NCBI RefSeq assembly: GCF_013031405.1
Contig: NZ_WPZY01000012.1
Coordinates: 1 to 64,000, forward strand
Origin: Ruegeria sp. HKCCD8929
GTDB taxonomy: Bacteria; Pseudomonadota; Alphaproteobacteria; Rhodobacterales; Rhodobacteraceae
DNA: 64,000 nt
Reading direction: 5' to 3'
Positions 54,296-61,481 of this stretch are shown piece after piece. Every line of letters begins with the position of its first letter. The stretch's first letter is position 1. The position numbers were made by a program, and so were the translations under genes. Under the pieces are notes generated by a model. The model did no database searches. It worked only from the letters and a program-made list of their open reading frames with translations, and was not told where the DNA came from.

Positions 54296-54433
54296 GAGCA
54301 CCCCGGGGCCACATTCAGGCGATATGTGGCAGGATTGGGCGCGCATTTTTGACGTCGCTGGCGACGATTCCCCCTCGCGCTCGGCAGGAACCTTTGTTAT
54401 TGAGCGCGACACCACAGGGTCTGGCCCTGATGT

Positions 54434-54518
54434 GCGGGTGTGGCGGAATTGGTAGACGCACCAGATTTAGGTTCTGGCGCCGCAAGGCGTGGGGGTTCAA
54501 GTCCCTTCACCCGCACCA
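54434..54518 (+). tRNA. tRNA-Leu (anticodon TAG)
   Basis: The acceptor stem GCGGGTG pairs with CACCCGC, with discriminator A and encoded CCA. The anticodon loop is TTTAGGT between CCAGA and TCTGG, giving TAG. A long variable arm (GGCGCCGCAAGGCGT) and the GTTCAAGTC T-loop fit the leucine type. Prophage genes begin 84 bp downstream, so the 3' end is the likely attachment site. Confidence 0.97.
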
Positions 54519-54601
54519 TTTAATATCTTCAAAATATTGAAAATAAACAATTACTGTTCCGTGCGGTGTGGTTGGTCCCCCAGATGGCCCCCCAGGGAAA
54601 G

Positions 54602-54793
54602 TCAGTATAGGGACTGCCCTTCTATCCAGGTCGAGACCTCTTCAATCTTCACAACGGACATGCCGTTGCGCTTGTAAATCTTGAAGCATTGCTCTTTGGC
54701 CCGCCGGTAGACGGTGGCGCGGCTCATGCCGAACAGGTCGCGGCACTCTTTGATTCGCGCATAGATTTTCGGCGTCACGGTTGCTGCTGTCAT
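54602..54793 (-). CDS. Excisionase/AlpA-like helix-turn-helix protein
   Basis: The protein has 63 residues from the ATG at 54793, which has a GAGGGC ribosome site; an upstream Met at 54826 is an alternative. YARIKECRDLFGMSRATVYRRAKEQ is a MerR/AlpA-type DNA-binding helix pair, followed by a short beta wing (FKIYKRNGMSVVKIEEVSTWIEG). Proteins of this size next to a tRNA attachment site are usually excisionases or phage regulators. It is the prophage gene closest to the tRNA. Confidence 0.75.
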   Translation of the reverse strand: MTAATVTPKIYARIKECRDLFGMSRATVYRRAKEQCFKIYKRNGMSVVKIEEVSTWIEGQSLY

Positions 54794-54815
54794 CGGTTGC
54801 CCTCTGCTCTGATCT

Positions 54816-55499
54816 TCATGCCGCATTCCTTTCTAAGACATAATCACCCCATTGGACGGCCATTGCGGCAGCCAAACCGGGGAAGAATTTTGAGCGTGTT
54901 TTCCAGCGATCCGGGCCCGGGCTGGCCCTGTGAACACTGGCGCGCGCTGTAGAGCCGTCCAAAGTGCCTGTGGGTCTCAACTTGGGTAGTTCGCGCAGCC
55001 ACAAGCACGTGCGCTTCCGCTCGTTGTCTGGGCCGTTGGTGTCTGTCCCGAACTGCCATGGCTGCACCGATTGGGCGAATGGCTGATAGTTCTCTATCCG
55101 CTCTTTCGCATGGGAGTGCATAACCGGGTTTTCAATTGCGACACGCGGAACCGGAGCATTCCAACACGCGGAAAACAAGGCCGCGCCTTCATCCAATTCC
55201 GCCCACATGTCCTCGAGCGCTCGGCCAGCCGGTGGTTTGCTCAACCAACGAACACCGCTATTGCAAAGTCGTGTGCAGGGTGGATGCATGACCGCCAGCA
55301 AATCCCAGCCCATGTCCAAAGTTTCGCGGACGTCGCACTGCATGTGCCGGTTTGAACGATCATCGGCCGGACGCAAATCGCAAGACCAGGCGTCGTGCCC
55401 TCGATCGAGGAAGGCACGGCGGACAATGCCAGAGGTTTCGCAACCGACAAGTACGCGGAGCGGATTGCCCTGTACTTTGGGAATGCCCACGGATTTCAC
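54816..55499 (-). CDS. Phage DNA (cytosine) methyltransferase-like protein
   Basis: The protein has 227 residues. LRVLVGCETSGIVRRAFLDRGHDAWSCDL resembles the S-adenosylmethionine-binding motif of cytosine methyltransferases, and LAVMHPPCTRLCNSG resembles the PC catalytic loop. The remaining methyltransferase motifs and a target-recognition domain are not evident, so it may modify DNA or may have another SAM-dependent role. The stop and start overlap with the upstream phage gene by 4 bp. Confidence 0.65.
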   Translation of the reverse strand: MKSVGIPKVQGNPLRVLVGCETSGIVRRAFLDRGHDAWSCDLRPADDRSNRHMQCDVRETLDMGWDLLAVMHPPCTRLCNSGVRWLSKPPAGRALEDMWAELDEGAALFSACWNAPVPRVAIENPVMHSHAKERIENYQPFAQSVQPWQFGTDTNGPDNERKRTCLWLRELPKLRPTGTLDGSTARASVHRASPGPDRWKTRSKFFPGLAAAMAVQWGDYVLERNAA

Positions 55500-55840
55500 T
55501 GGAAAGCCTTCCCGAGTCCGATCTTGTTCGCAAACTCGTGCATCAGGCTACGAAGCTCGGTTCGCAGCACCGTAACGTCTGCGGATTTCTCCGCTGCTTT
55601 GGCGACCTCGATCCTGCGTAGGAAGTCGCCCGCGCCTCGAATGACATACTTTGGGTAGCCCTTTTCCATCGCGTCTTGGGCAATGGCATTCTGTTCCCTG
55701 CTCGGTTTGGTCTGACCGACTTCAAAGTGCTGCGCATATGAAGTGCCGAAGCGCATTATCTCCGCTTCAGTCGCCTTCCATGCCTTTACCTTAACCGCCA
55801 GGTCCTCAGGCGTTTCAACCAAATGGCTCGATACGCTCAT
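55496..55840 (-). CDS. Phage hypothetical protein
   Basis: The protein has 114 residues, mostly helical (TPEDLAVKVKAWKATEAEIMRFGTSY; IEVAKAAEKSADVTVLRTELRSLM). No family is recognised. It overlaps both neighbours by 4 bp, showing a tightly packed minus-strand phage operon. Confidence 0.65.
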   Translation of the reverse strand: MSVSSHLVETPEDLAVKVKAWKATEAEIMRFGTSYAQHFEVGQTKPSREQNAIAQDAMEKGYPKYVIRGAGDFLRRIEVAKAAEKSADVTVLRTELRSLMHEFANKIGLGKAFQ

Positions 55841-56064
55841 GCGCGAACCTCCTGCAAGAGTGGATGGACGGTGACAAGGCCGTCATCTTCGACCTGGTTC
55901 TTTAGCCCCGGGCAGTCTGGTTGAACTGTCCCGTCAGGGCAGTTGCATTCTGGCCAGAGGGGGCAGTGAAAGGCTTTCTCAGGGGCACGGGCGCCCCCGC
56001 CGGGCTTGAGAAATTCAGGCACCGACGGGGGCTGACTGCCGTGAGTGGCATCTGAATTAGACAT
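55837..56064 (-). CDS. Small phage protein with cysteine pairs
   Basis: The protein has 75 residues from the ATG at 56064; the longer open frame upstream overlaps the next gene and looks noncoding. FHCPLWPECNCPDGTVQPDCPG contains four cysteines that could bind zinc. No family is recognised. Confidence 0.55.
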   Translation of the reverse strand: MSNSDATHGSQPPSVPEFLKPGGGARAPEKAFHCPLWPECNCPDGTVQPDCPGLKNQVEDDGLVTVHPLLQEVRA

Positions 56065-56521
56065 GGGGAACCGCCTCATATTGACCCGGGCCAAGCCGGA
56101 TGATTTCCGATTGTGCATCCTCGACCTCGACAATGCCGGTGCCGAACTGGCGGCCGCGCACGGTTCCGGTTTCGCGGTGGTGGGTCGGGGACCTCTGGAA
56201 ATGCACCATGTCGCCCAGCTCGGGCGCTGCGCCGGGCGCTGGGCGCGGGATGTCCTCGGCATCGGCGGAAAGAATGTTGCGCGCGGCGATCAGCCAGTTT
56301 TTTGGCAGTTCCGCTGCATCCTCGGCCATGGCGTAGACACCGAACAACTCGGCTGACTTGATAAGGGGGTTATATTCCCCGATCCGCTCGCTTGGCAGAT
56401 CCCCGCGTCCGCCGTGTTTGATGATTAAGAGCTTCAGCTTGTCCAGGCATCCAGAGATCGAGGTGTTTGCCAGAGTGTCGACGGCGAGGCGGATCCGGTT
56501 CAGGTCAAGGCGCTCAGTCAT
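56057..56521 (-). CDS. Phage hypothetical protein
   Basis: The protein has 154 residues. The first part is helical (RIRLAVDTLANTSISGCLDKLKLLI). The C-terminal part (PELGDMVHFQRSPTHHRETGTVRGRQFGTGIVEVED) looks like a small beta barrel. No family is recognised. It overlaps the following minus-strand gene by 8 bp. Confidence 0.6.
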   Translation of the reverse strand: MTERLDLNRIRLAVDTLANTSISGCLDKLKLLIIKHGGRGDLPSERIGEYNPLIKSAELFGVYAMAEDAAELPKNWLIAARNILSADAEDIPRPAPGAAPELGDMVHFQRSPTHHRETGTVRGRQFGTGIVEVEDAQSEIIRLGPGQYEAVPHV

Positions 56522-56625
56522 GGTGGCTGATCCTTTGAAGAAAGGGGCCGGAGCGATGGGTACGGCATCACCCCGGCCAGTTGTCGGTGCGCGCTCGAAA
56601 GGGGAGAGAGCGCTCCCGAGGTAGG

Positions 56626-56916
56626 TCAGGCGATGGCGTCTGGCAGGATCAACGGGGCAGGGCGGACGCCTCCCCGGCGGGCCGCATGTTCACGGGTGCG
56701 CAGACGTACCCGTTCTTCGCGGGCGATCTGTTCCATCAGCGCCGGATCGATCGTCGAGCGATCAACGCCAATGCGATGGAGCCGATCGTCTGTCACCGGC
56801 TGGCCGCACAGGCCCTTTGCCTTGCACCATACGGCGACAGCGAGCGCTGGGTGATAGTGGTGGCTGGGATTTGCAATCACCCGGGCCAGTTGTTCGAATT
56901 GCGAGTTCGATTGCAT
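56626..56916 (-). CDS. Phage hypothetical protein
   Basis: The protein has 96 residues. It contains QLARVIANPSHHYHPALAVAVWCKAKGLCGQPVTDDRLHRIG, rich in His and Cys, and a basic helical C-terminus. It lies just downstream (in its reading direction) of a pair of repressor-type operators, so it is probably the first gene of the minus-strand operon. Confidence 0.55.
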   Translation of the reverse strand: MQSNSQFEQLARVIANPSHHYHPALAVAVWCKAKGLCGQPVTDDRLHRIGVDRSTIDPALMEQIAREERVRLRTREHAARRGGVRPAPLILPDAIA

Positions 56917-56947
56917 TGTCTACCTCCTATCGCTGGCAACAACGCGT

Positions 56948-56998
56948 AACTCATAAAAAATGAACTTACAATCCCAAAAGTTCAAAAATTATGAGTTT
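56948..56998. promoter_or_regulatory. Pair of phage repressor operators before the minus-strand operon
   Basis: AACTCATAAAAAATGAACTT at 56948-56967 and its near-reverse copy at 56978-56998 share the half-sites ACTCAT and TGAACTT with the sites at 57536-57588. They are placed to control the gene starting at 56916. Confidence 0.65.
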
Positions 56999-57179
56999 AT
57001 TTTTCCAGAAAGATCGCGCATAAGGCGAACATGTGCCAGCACCCGATTCACCGAAGCGGGAGAACTGACGCAATTTGTACTGGAATAGTTAGAGGAAATA
57101 GCCGTGCGGGCAGCAGTAATCTACCTTGCGTCCTGGGCGCGCGATCGCATGGGGCTTAACCTGAACTGGGTGTTCGACC

Positions 57180-57494
57180 CTATTGGCTCGCTGCGTCTTG
57201 CAGTGCGGCAAAAAGGCGATCCTGAACATCCGCAGGCAACTGTTGGAAATCACCGTGGATGATGAAATTGAAGTCAATCCTGTGTTCGCGATGTAGGTAT
57301 AGCATGACTTTCCGTGACGGAAAGCTAAGGCCCGCCTCCGAATTCAGGTAGGATGTCAGGCTTACGTTAGCGCCTTTGCAAAACTCGGTTTTGGAGAGGC
57401 CAGTAGCGATTCTAGCCGCAATCATCCGGTATGCGCACGCTTCTTTGGACGCGTCTCCTAGACGTGTCATGGCGATCTTCCCTGCAAAATCCAT
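57180..57494 (-). CDS. Phage repressor-like helix-turn-helix protein
   Basis: The protein has 104 residues from the ATG at 57494. RMIAARIATGLSKTEFCKGANVSLTSYLNSEAGLSFPSRKVMLYLHREHRIDFNFIIHG is an Xre-type DNA-binding domain. There is no peptidase domain, so induction is not by simple self-cleavage. It is divergent from a Cro-like gene with shared operators between them, the standard lysogeny switch layout. Confidence 0.8.
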   Translation of the reverse strand: MDFAGKIAMTRLGDASKEACAYRMIAARIATGLSKTEFCKGANVSLTSYLNSEAGLSFPSRKVMLYLHREHRIDFNFIIHGDFQQLPADVQDRLFAALQDAASQ

Positions 57495-57535
57495 TTGTTG
57501 ACCCTCGTTCCTATGAGGGCAAATTGCACTGTAGG

Positions 57536-57588
57536 TCAAAAAAAATGAACTTTCAATAAAATGAATTCTAGACCTCATAAAAAATGAG
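57536..57588. promoter_or_regulatory. Phage switch operators between repressor and Cro-like genes
   Basis: CTCATAAAAAATGAG (57574-57588) has perfect CTCAT/ATGAG half-sites, and TCAAAAAAAATGAACTT (57536-57552) is a second copy. The same elements recur at 56948-56998. Confidence 0.7.
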
Positions 57589-57603
57589 TGTATAGCTAGC
57601 TGC

Positions 57604-57819
57604 ATGATGACCGTGGCCGAAATCACCGATGCAGTTGGTATCCGAAAGTTCGCAAAGGCGCTGGGCGTCAAGTCGCCCGCCATCTCGAACATGAGATCGG
57701 CAAACGTCATCCCCGCCAAGAAATACACCATCGTCTGCGAGTTGTGTCGGGAACACGGCCTCGCTGCGCCCGAACAGCGTCTGTTCTCGTTCGACAAGCC
57801 AAGCAAGAGGGCTGCATGA
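57604..57819 (+). CDS. Cro-like phage regulator
   Basis: The protein has 71 residues. VGIRKFAKALGVKSPAISNMRSANVIPAKKY is a compact Cro/CI-type helix-turn-helix. It is the first gene of the rightward phage operon and starts 16 bp past an operator palindrome, so it would compete with the divergent repressor. Confidence 0.75.
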   Translation: MMTVAEITDAVGIRKFAKALGVKSPAISNMRSANVIPAKKYTIVCELCREHGLAAPEQRLFSFDKPSKRAA

Positions 57820-57854
57820 TGATCGGTTTTCGTCAATTTCAATGGGGCTGCTGA

Positions 57855-58211
57855 ATGTCATTCAAAACCCTTCCTCGCGTGATTTCCTCTGGGGTCAAGT
57901 TTCTCCTGAACGGCCGCGAAAAGTCTTTCGTGGTGAACCGGGTCGAGGCGCGGGAGTTGGCGCGCAGCCGGTTTGCTGAGGCACTGCGCGAAGCGTTCCC
58001 TGGTGTCTCCGACAATGAAGTCGCCCGGCGGGCCGCGCCAGTGCTCGGGCGGTCAGAGCGGCAAATCCAGAACTGGCTATCCGGGATGAGCAGCCCGGTG
58101 ATTGAGGACGTCTACACGGTCTGCGCGATCCTGGGCGTCTGGAAGACCATGGAAATCCTGACGGCAGATCAGACGCGCAACGACATTCTGGGGCAGATCG
58201 GGCAGAGATGA
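57855..58211 (+). CDS. Phage DNA-binding protein
   Basis: The protein has 118 residues. VSDNEVARRAAPVLGRSERQIQNWLSGMSSPVIEDVYTVCAILG is a helix-turn-helix of the type that reads DNA through RQIQNWL. The position after cro suggests a CII-like activator or early regulator. It overlaps the next gene by 4 bp. Confidence 0.65.
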   Translation: MSFKTLPRVISSGVKFLLNGREKSFVVNRVEARELARSRFAEALREAFPGVSDNEVARRAAPVLGRSERQIQNWLSGMSSPVIEDVYTVCAILGVWKTMEILTADQTRNDILGQIGQR

Positions 58212-58552
58212 GCGGTATCGGGCAAGAATTCGGCGCGCTGTTGCACAGCGACTTGTCGTGTGCAGGGGCAGAGGCGGTTTCCGGCGCCCTAGGCTGGTGG
58301 CTGACAGTCAGCCTCGCGCATTTTGGCATCGGCGTCGCCGTCAGCTCGCTTGTGCTGTTTCGCGGGCTTTCTCATACCTGGCTGTGGCTTGGGATCGTCG
58401 GAATTTTTCTGAAAGAAGTTGCTGGCGACATTCCCAACAGCGGGTTTCAAGCAATCGTCATCCTGGACAGCCTTTGGGATCTGGCCTGTTACATGATCGG
58501 CTTCTTTGTTCTGTGGGGACTGATGATGTCAGGCGGGGAGGGCGAGACTTGA
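58208..58552 (+). CDS. Small phage membrane protein
   Basis: The protein has 114 residues and three predicted membrane helices (WWLTVSLAHFGIGVAVSSLVLF; TWLWLGIVGIFLKEV; DLACYMIGFFVLWGLMM). It may be a phage inner-membrane or exclusion protein; no family is recognised. It lies too far from the lysis genes to be called a holin. Confidence 0.65.
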   Translation: MSGIGQEFGALLHSDLSCAGAEAVSGALGWWLTVSLAHFGIGVAVSSLVLFRGLSHTWLWLGIVGIFLKEVAGDIPNSGFQAIVILDSLWDLACYMIGFFVLWGLMMSGGEGET

Positions 58553-58767
58553 ACACCCCGCCCAAGTTTCCTCGCGCCAAGCTTCGCGGCCTGACAGGCG
58601 ACAACCACGACCGGGATCGGTTGGCGGTGTCGTTCGACCGGGAAGACGGCGAGACCGTGCGTCTGTCACTGACAATCAAGGATCTTAACGCCCTTGGCGA
58701 AATGACCGAATGGGCCATTCCGACGCTGACCGAGTCGTGGCGCCAGCGTGATGAGGCTCAGCGATGA
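58549..58767 (+). CDS. Small phage protein
   Basis: The protein has 72 residues with a TTG start that overlaps the previous stop. PRAKLRGLTGDNHDRDRLAVSFDREDGETVRLSLTIKDLNAL looks like a short beta-rich domain. No family is recognised. The start is uncertain. Confidence 0.5.
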   Translation: MNTPPKFPRAKLRGLTGDNHDRDRLAVSFDREDGETVRLSLTIKDLNALGEMTEWAIPTLTESWRQRDEAQR

Positions 58768-59003
58768 CGGACGCGAACCCTTTCCCAATCCGCCAAGTCG
58801 TCGGGCAGTTCGCAGTCAGCCGGGTCAATTCCATTCGACGGGTGGTAGCAATAACCGCGAACAAGATCTCCGTGAGCACCCGCGAGCCAATTGTATCGAC
58901 CGAGAGTTTGATCTTCATGGGCGATTTCCCAGAGCTCGCCAATCATGGCAATCGTCCATGTGCCGAAGCGGTTCACGTGGCGGTAGAAGAAAACAGATTT
59001 CAT
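58758..59003 (-). CDS. Possible small phage protein on the minus strand
   Basis: The protein would have 81 residues with plausible composition (FGTWTIAMIGELWEIAHEDQTLGRYNWLAGAHGDLVRGYCYHP). A plus-strand frame over the same DNA gives Arg/Ser-rich noise, so I prefer the minus strand. It would be the only leftward gene within the rightward operon. Confidence 0.45.
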   Translation of the reverse strand: MKSVFFYRHVNRFGTWTIAMIGELWEIAHEDQTLGRYNWLAGAHGDLVRGYCYHPSNGIDPADCELPDDLADWERVRVRHR

Positions 59004-59028
59004 CCTGCCTGGTCCTCAAATTGGCGGG

Positions 59029-59235
59029 ATGGATACGCGCGGCGGGGTTGCAGCCCCATCGCGCATCCCGCGCGGTTACACGTTGGGGCAGGCTGGGTGG
59101 ATTCGCAATGCGGTTCCCTGGCGCTGGGCGTCTCAGAACATTGCTCCGGTTTCTCCTTTCGTCGGAACGGTTCAGCGCGACGGGTTGGCGAGCCAGTCGC
59201 GCGTATTCGACATCGCCGGTTACTTCCCCCGCTGA
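59029..59235 (+). CDS. Possible small phage protein
   Basis: The protein would have 68 residues. IPRGYTLGQAGWIRNAVPWRWASQ and VQRDGLASQSRVFDIAGYFPR look like natural protein sequence, but the ribosome site is weak and no family is recognised. About 200 bp without a gene follow before the initiator. Confidence 0.35.
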   Translation: MDTRGGVAAPSRIPRGYTLGQAGWIRNAVPWRWASQNIAPVSPFVGTVQRDGLASQSRVFDIAGYFPR

Positions 59236-59434
59236 ACATCACGGGACAGTGGGCCCGACAGGGTGACAAACAAGATTGCACTGCGCGTCAGTACCGGCGG
59301 CCAGGCAAGGGTTCATTGCGGCTGACAAGTGCGGTTACCGGGGCGCGGGGCAGGCGCCAGAGGCAGGGCGGGGCAACGATCTCTTACCTACCGCTGACAA
59401 CTAATCTTACGAGCAGTAAATCGAGGCGGGTCAC

Positions 59435-60334
59435 ATGAGCAACGAAGTTCACACGCTGGTTAAGCGCCGCGTTGTCGGCTCGCAGACGATGAAATCTGTT
59501 CTGCTCTACATGGCAGATGCGGCATCTGACGACGGATCAGGGATTTGGGTCAGCAAAGCCAACATGGCGCTGGATCTCGAATTCAAGAGCAAGCGGACCG
59601 TTCAGACGGCTATCGCGGACATGCTCGCGAAAGGCCTGGTGAAGGAAGTCGGTCAACGCAAGCACCATCACGGATACACGATCGAATACCAGATCAATCT
59701 ATCGGCGGTCGCAGGGCTTCCAGAAACTCGGCCTAGCCTTACTGAGCGGAATCAGAGGGGTGCAGGAAATGCACCCGTTGCACAAAATGTAGGGGGTGCA
59801 GGAGATGCACCCGTGCAGGAGGTGCACCCCACGGGTGCAGCAGATGCACGTCAAGAGGTGCAGGAGATGCACCCAAACCATACTAGAACCATCCTTGAAC
59901 CTTGTGTGTCGCCCGAGGCGCCACACACACAAGATTTCAACTTCGAGGATTTTCAGCGCGAGTTCGAGGACGTGTATCCGCGCCTTGGCGATGGCGAGGC
60001 GACCGAGGCTGAGCTGAGGGCAGCGATCGAAGCGGGGACCGCCCCCGCCAAGATCCTTGCCGGGGCCCGGGCCTATGCCGCCGAGCAGAAGGGCAACAAG
60101 CGACAGTACATCGCGTTCTCGGAAAACTGGTTGCGGGCCAAGCGCTGGGTGCAGCACGCTCCTGCATCGAAAGAGGCGGCGGACCCAGCAAAGGTGCTGG
60201 AGTTTCACGCCAACACCATCCAGGAAGGCAAGCCATTCCTCTGCCGGACAATCAGCGCGGCTGCGGCGCGTGAGTGCATCGCCGCCGGATTGGTGACCCT
60301 CGATCAATGCCGCGAAGCGGGGGTGCAGCTATGA
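59435..60334 (+). CDS. Phage replication initiator with N-terminal winged helix
   Basis: The protein has 299 residues. Residues 1-90 (VKRRVVGSQTMKSVLLYMADAASDDGSGIWVSKANMALDLEF, then KRTVQTAIADMLAKGLVKEVG) form a winged helix of the replisome-organiser type. Residues about 105-150 are a low-complexity Gly/Ala/Pro/His linker encoded by the iterons. The C-terminal half (DFQREFEDVYPRLGDGEATEAELRAAI, AFSENWLRAKRWVQH) is probably a helicase-loader contact domain. The arrangement recalls lambda O, whose gene contains the origin. It is tightly followed by three further early genes. Confidence 0.8.
   Translation: MSNEVHTLVKRRVVGSQTMKSVLLYMADAASDDGSGIWVSKANMALDLEFKSKRTVQTAIADMLAKGLVKEVGQRKHHHGYTIEYQINLSAVAGLPETRPSLTERNQRGAGNAPVAQNVGGAGDAPVQEVHPTGAADARQEVQEMHPNHTRTILEPCVSPEAPHTQDFNFEDFQREFEDVYPRLGDGEATEAELRAAIEAGTAPAKILAGARAYAAEQKGNKRQYIAFSENWLRAKRWVQHAPASKEAADPAKVLEFHANTIQEGKPFLCRTISAAAARECIAAGLVTLDQCREAGVQL
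59758..59874. repeat. Iterons inside the initiator gene: candidate phage replication origin
   Basis: Five 19-bp units close to GGGTGCAGGAGATGCACCC start at 59758, 59794, 59811, 59833 and 59856; a degenerate sixth lies at about 59777. Each unit is an imperfect palindrome GGTGCA-N5-TGCACC. Spacing is 17 to 23 bp. Confidence 0.8.
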
Positions 60335-60609
60335 CATCGCCCCATTGCGACCCCCTCGCCAATGGCCGTGTGTTCGGCCAGGTCACCGTGACAGTGGATC
60401 TGGACGCGGGCGACTGCGTTGTGCGCGCGCCGCGTCAGGGCGTGGTTGCGATGGTGCCGCGATCAACCCGCTTTCACAGCCTCGACGAAATCCGCGGGGC
60501 CTATCAGGTCCAGATCGGCCGGGCCGCAACCGATCCGGTGGCAAAAGATATCGCTGCCGCCCTGAAATTTGCAGGTCAGCAGATCAAAGCCCACCAGGAG
60601 GGGACCTGA
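60331..60609 (+). CDS. Phage hypothetical protein
   Basis: The protein has 92 residues from the ATG at 60331 that overlaps the initiator stop. GQVTVTVDLDAGDCVVRAPRQGVVAMVPRS is beta-rich and the C-terminus is helical (KDIAAALKFAGQQIKAH). No family is recognised. It ends 1 bp before the nuclease gene. Confidence 0.6.
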   Translation: MTSPHCDPLANGRVFGQVTVTVDLDAGDCVVRAPRQGVVAMVPRSTRFHSLDEIRGAYQVQIGRAATDPVAKDIAAALKFAGQQIKAHQEGT

Positions 60610-60610
60610 C

Positions 60611-61006
60611 ATGGAACGCATGACTGTCGCACAACTTCACCAGATGCAGGGCGAACAGCTTAAGGAAGACAAACGCCGCGTTCGAGGCGCCCAGCGCGTC
60701 GAGATCGACGGCGAGTCTTTCGATAGCAAGGCTGAAGCTGACCGCTGGAACCAGTTGCAGCTGTTGCAGATGGCCGGAGAGATTTCCGGGCTGCGCCGTC
60801 AGGTGGAGATCGGTCTTGTCGGTCGGGATGGTCCGATCATGACCGACAGCGGGAAGCGGCAGCGGGTTTACCGTGCCGATTTCGTCTACGTCGATCACGC
60901 GCTGGGCGCGCAGGTGATCGAAGACCGCAAGGGGCACGCAACCGACGTGTTCAATCTGAAAAAGGCGATCCTTGCGGCGCAGGGCATCGAGGTGCTGGTG
61001 ACATGA
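60611..61006 (+). CDS. DUF1064 phage endonuclease-like protein
   Basis: The protein has 131 residues. DSKAEADRWNQLQLLQMAGEISGLRRQV followed by YRADFVYVD and VIEDRKG is the DUF1064 pattern, related to PD-(D/E)xK Holliday-junction resolvases; Asp of ADF and Glu/Lys of EDRKG would form the active site. It probably resolves replication or recombination intermediates of the phage. Its place beside the initiator fits that role. Confidence 0.82.
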   Translation: MERMTVAQLHQMQGEQLKEDKRRVRGAQRVEIDGESFDSKAEADRWNQLQLLQMAGEISGLRRQVEIGLVGRDGPIMTDSGKRQRVYRADFVYVDHALGAQVIEDRKGHATDVFNLKKAILAAQGIEVLVT

Positions 61007-61037
61007 GCGATCCGACCCGCCGGTTTGGGGGATCAGG

Positions 61038-61445
61038 TTGACTGATCTCGCACCGCCACTCCCAGAAAGCGTTGCAGAGATTGCCGAGGTGATCGGACGC
61101 GATCAGGCGCTGCATCTGATCGGATCGTTGCCGCAGTCCGGGTCACGCGCCTGGCGCGTCTGCGTCTACATCCCAAAGCGCCTGCCCGAAGTCGACCACC
61201 CGCTGGTGCGCATCCTCGGCTGGAATGATGCGAACAAGCTGGTCAGGGCGTTCTCCGGGATGATCCTGCAACCGTCGAACTGCCGCTTCATCGCACGGGC
61301 CGCGCGGGATCGCCGCATTCGGGAAATGGCGGCTGATGGACTGTCGGTCGGTGAAATCGCCCATGGCGTCAATTTATCGACCTATCGTGTTCGCGAGATC
61401 CTTGTCGGGGAAACCGCCAGAGGACGGGGAATGCGCTGCGCGTGA
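61038..61445 (+). CDS. Mor-like phage transcription activator
   Basis: The protein has 135 residues from a TTG start with a GGGGATCAGG site. SVAEIAEVIGRDQALHLIGSLPQSGSRAWRVCVYIPKR matches the N-terminal dimerisation domain of Mor/GpC-type activators, and REMAADGLSVGEIAHGVNLSTYRVREIL is the C-terminal helix-turn-helix. Such proteins switch on late phage genes. It stands directly before the lysis cassette. Confidence 0.75.
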   Translation: MTDLAPPLPESVAEIAEVIGRDQALHLIGSLPQSGSRAWRVCVYIPKRLPEVDHPLVRILGWNDANKLVRAFSGMILQPSNCRFIARAARDRRIREMAADGLSVGEIAHGVNLSTYRVREILVGETARGRGMRCA

Positions 61446-61481
61446 TCATCGCGGCGAACCCTGGCGAAGGATCAAGGACCT

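Noticed and set aside
58764-59438. A 224-residue plus-strand frame in the prophage
   Set aside because: Its Arg/Ser-rich sequence looks noncoding, and two shorter candidates on either strand explain the DNA better.
59758-59874. CRISPR-like repeat array
   Set aside because: The units are palindromic, 17 to 23 bp apart with almost no spacers, and lie inside a replication initiator gene; they are iterons.
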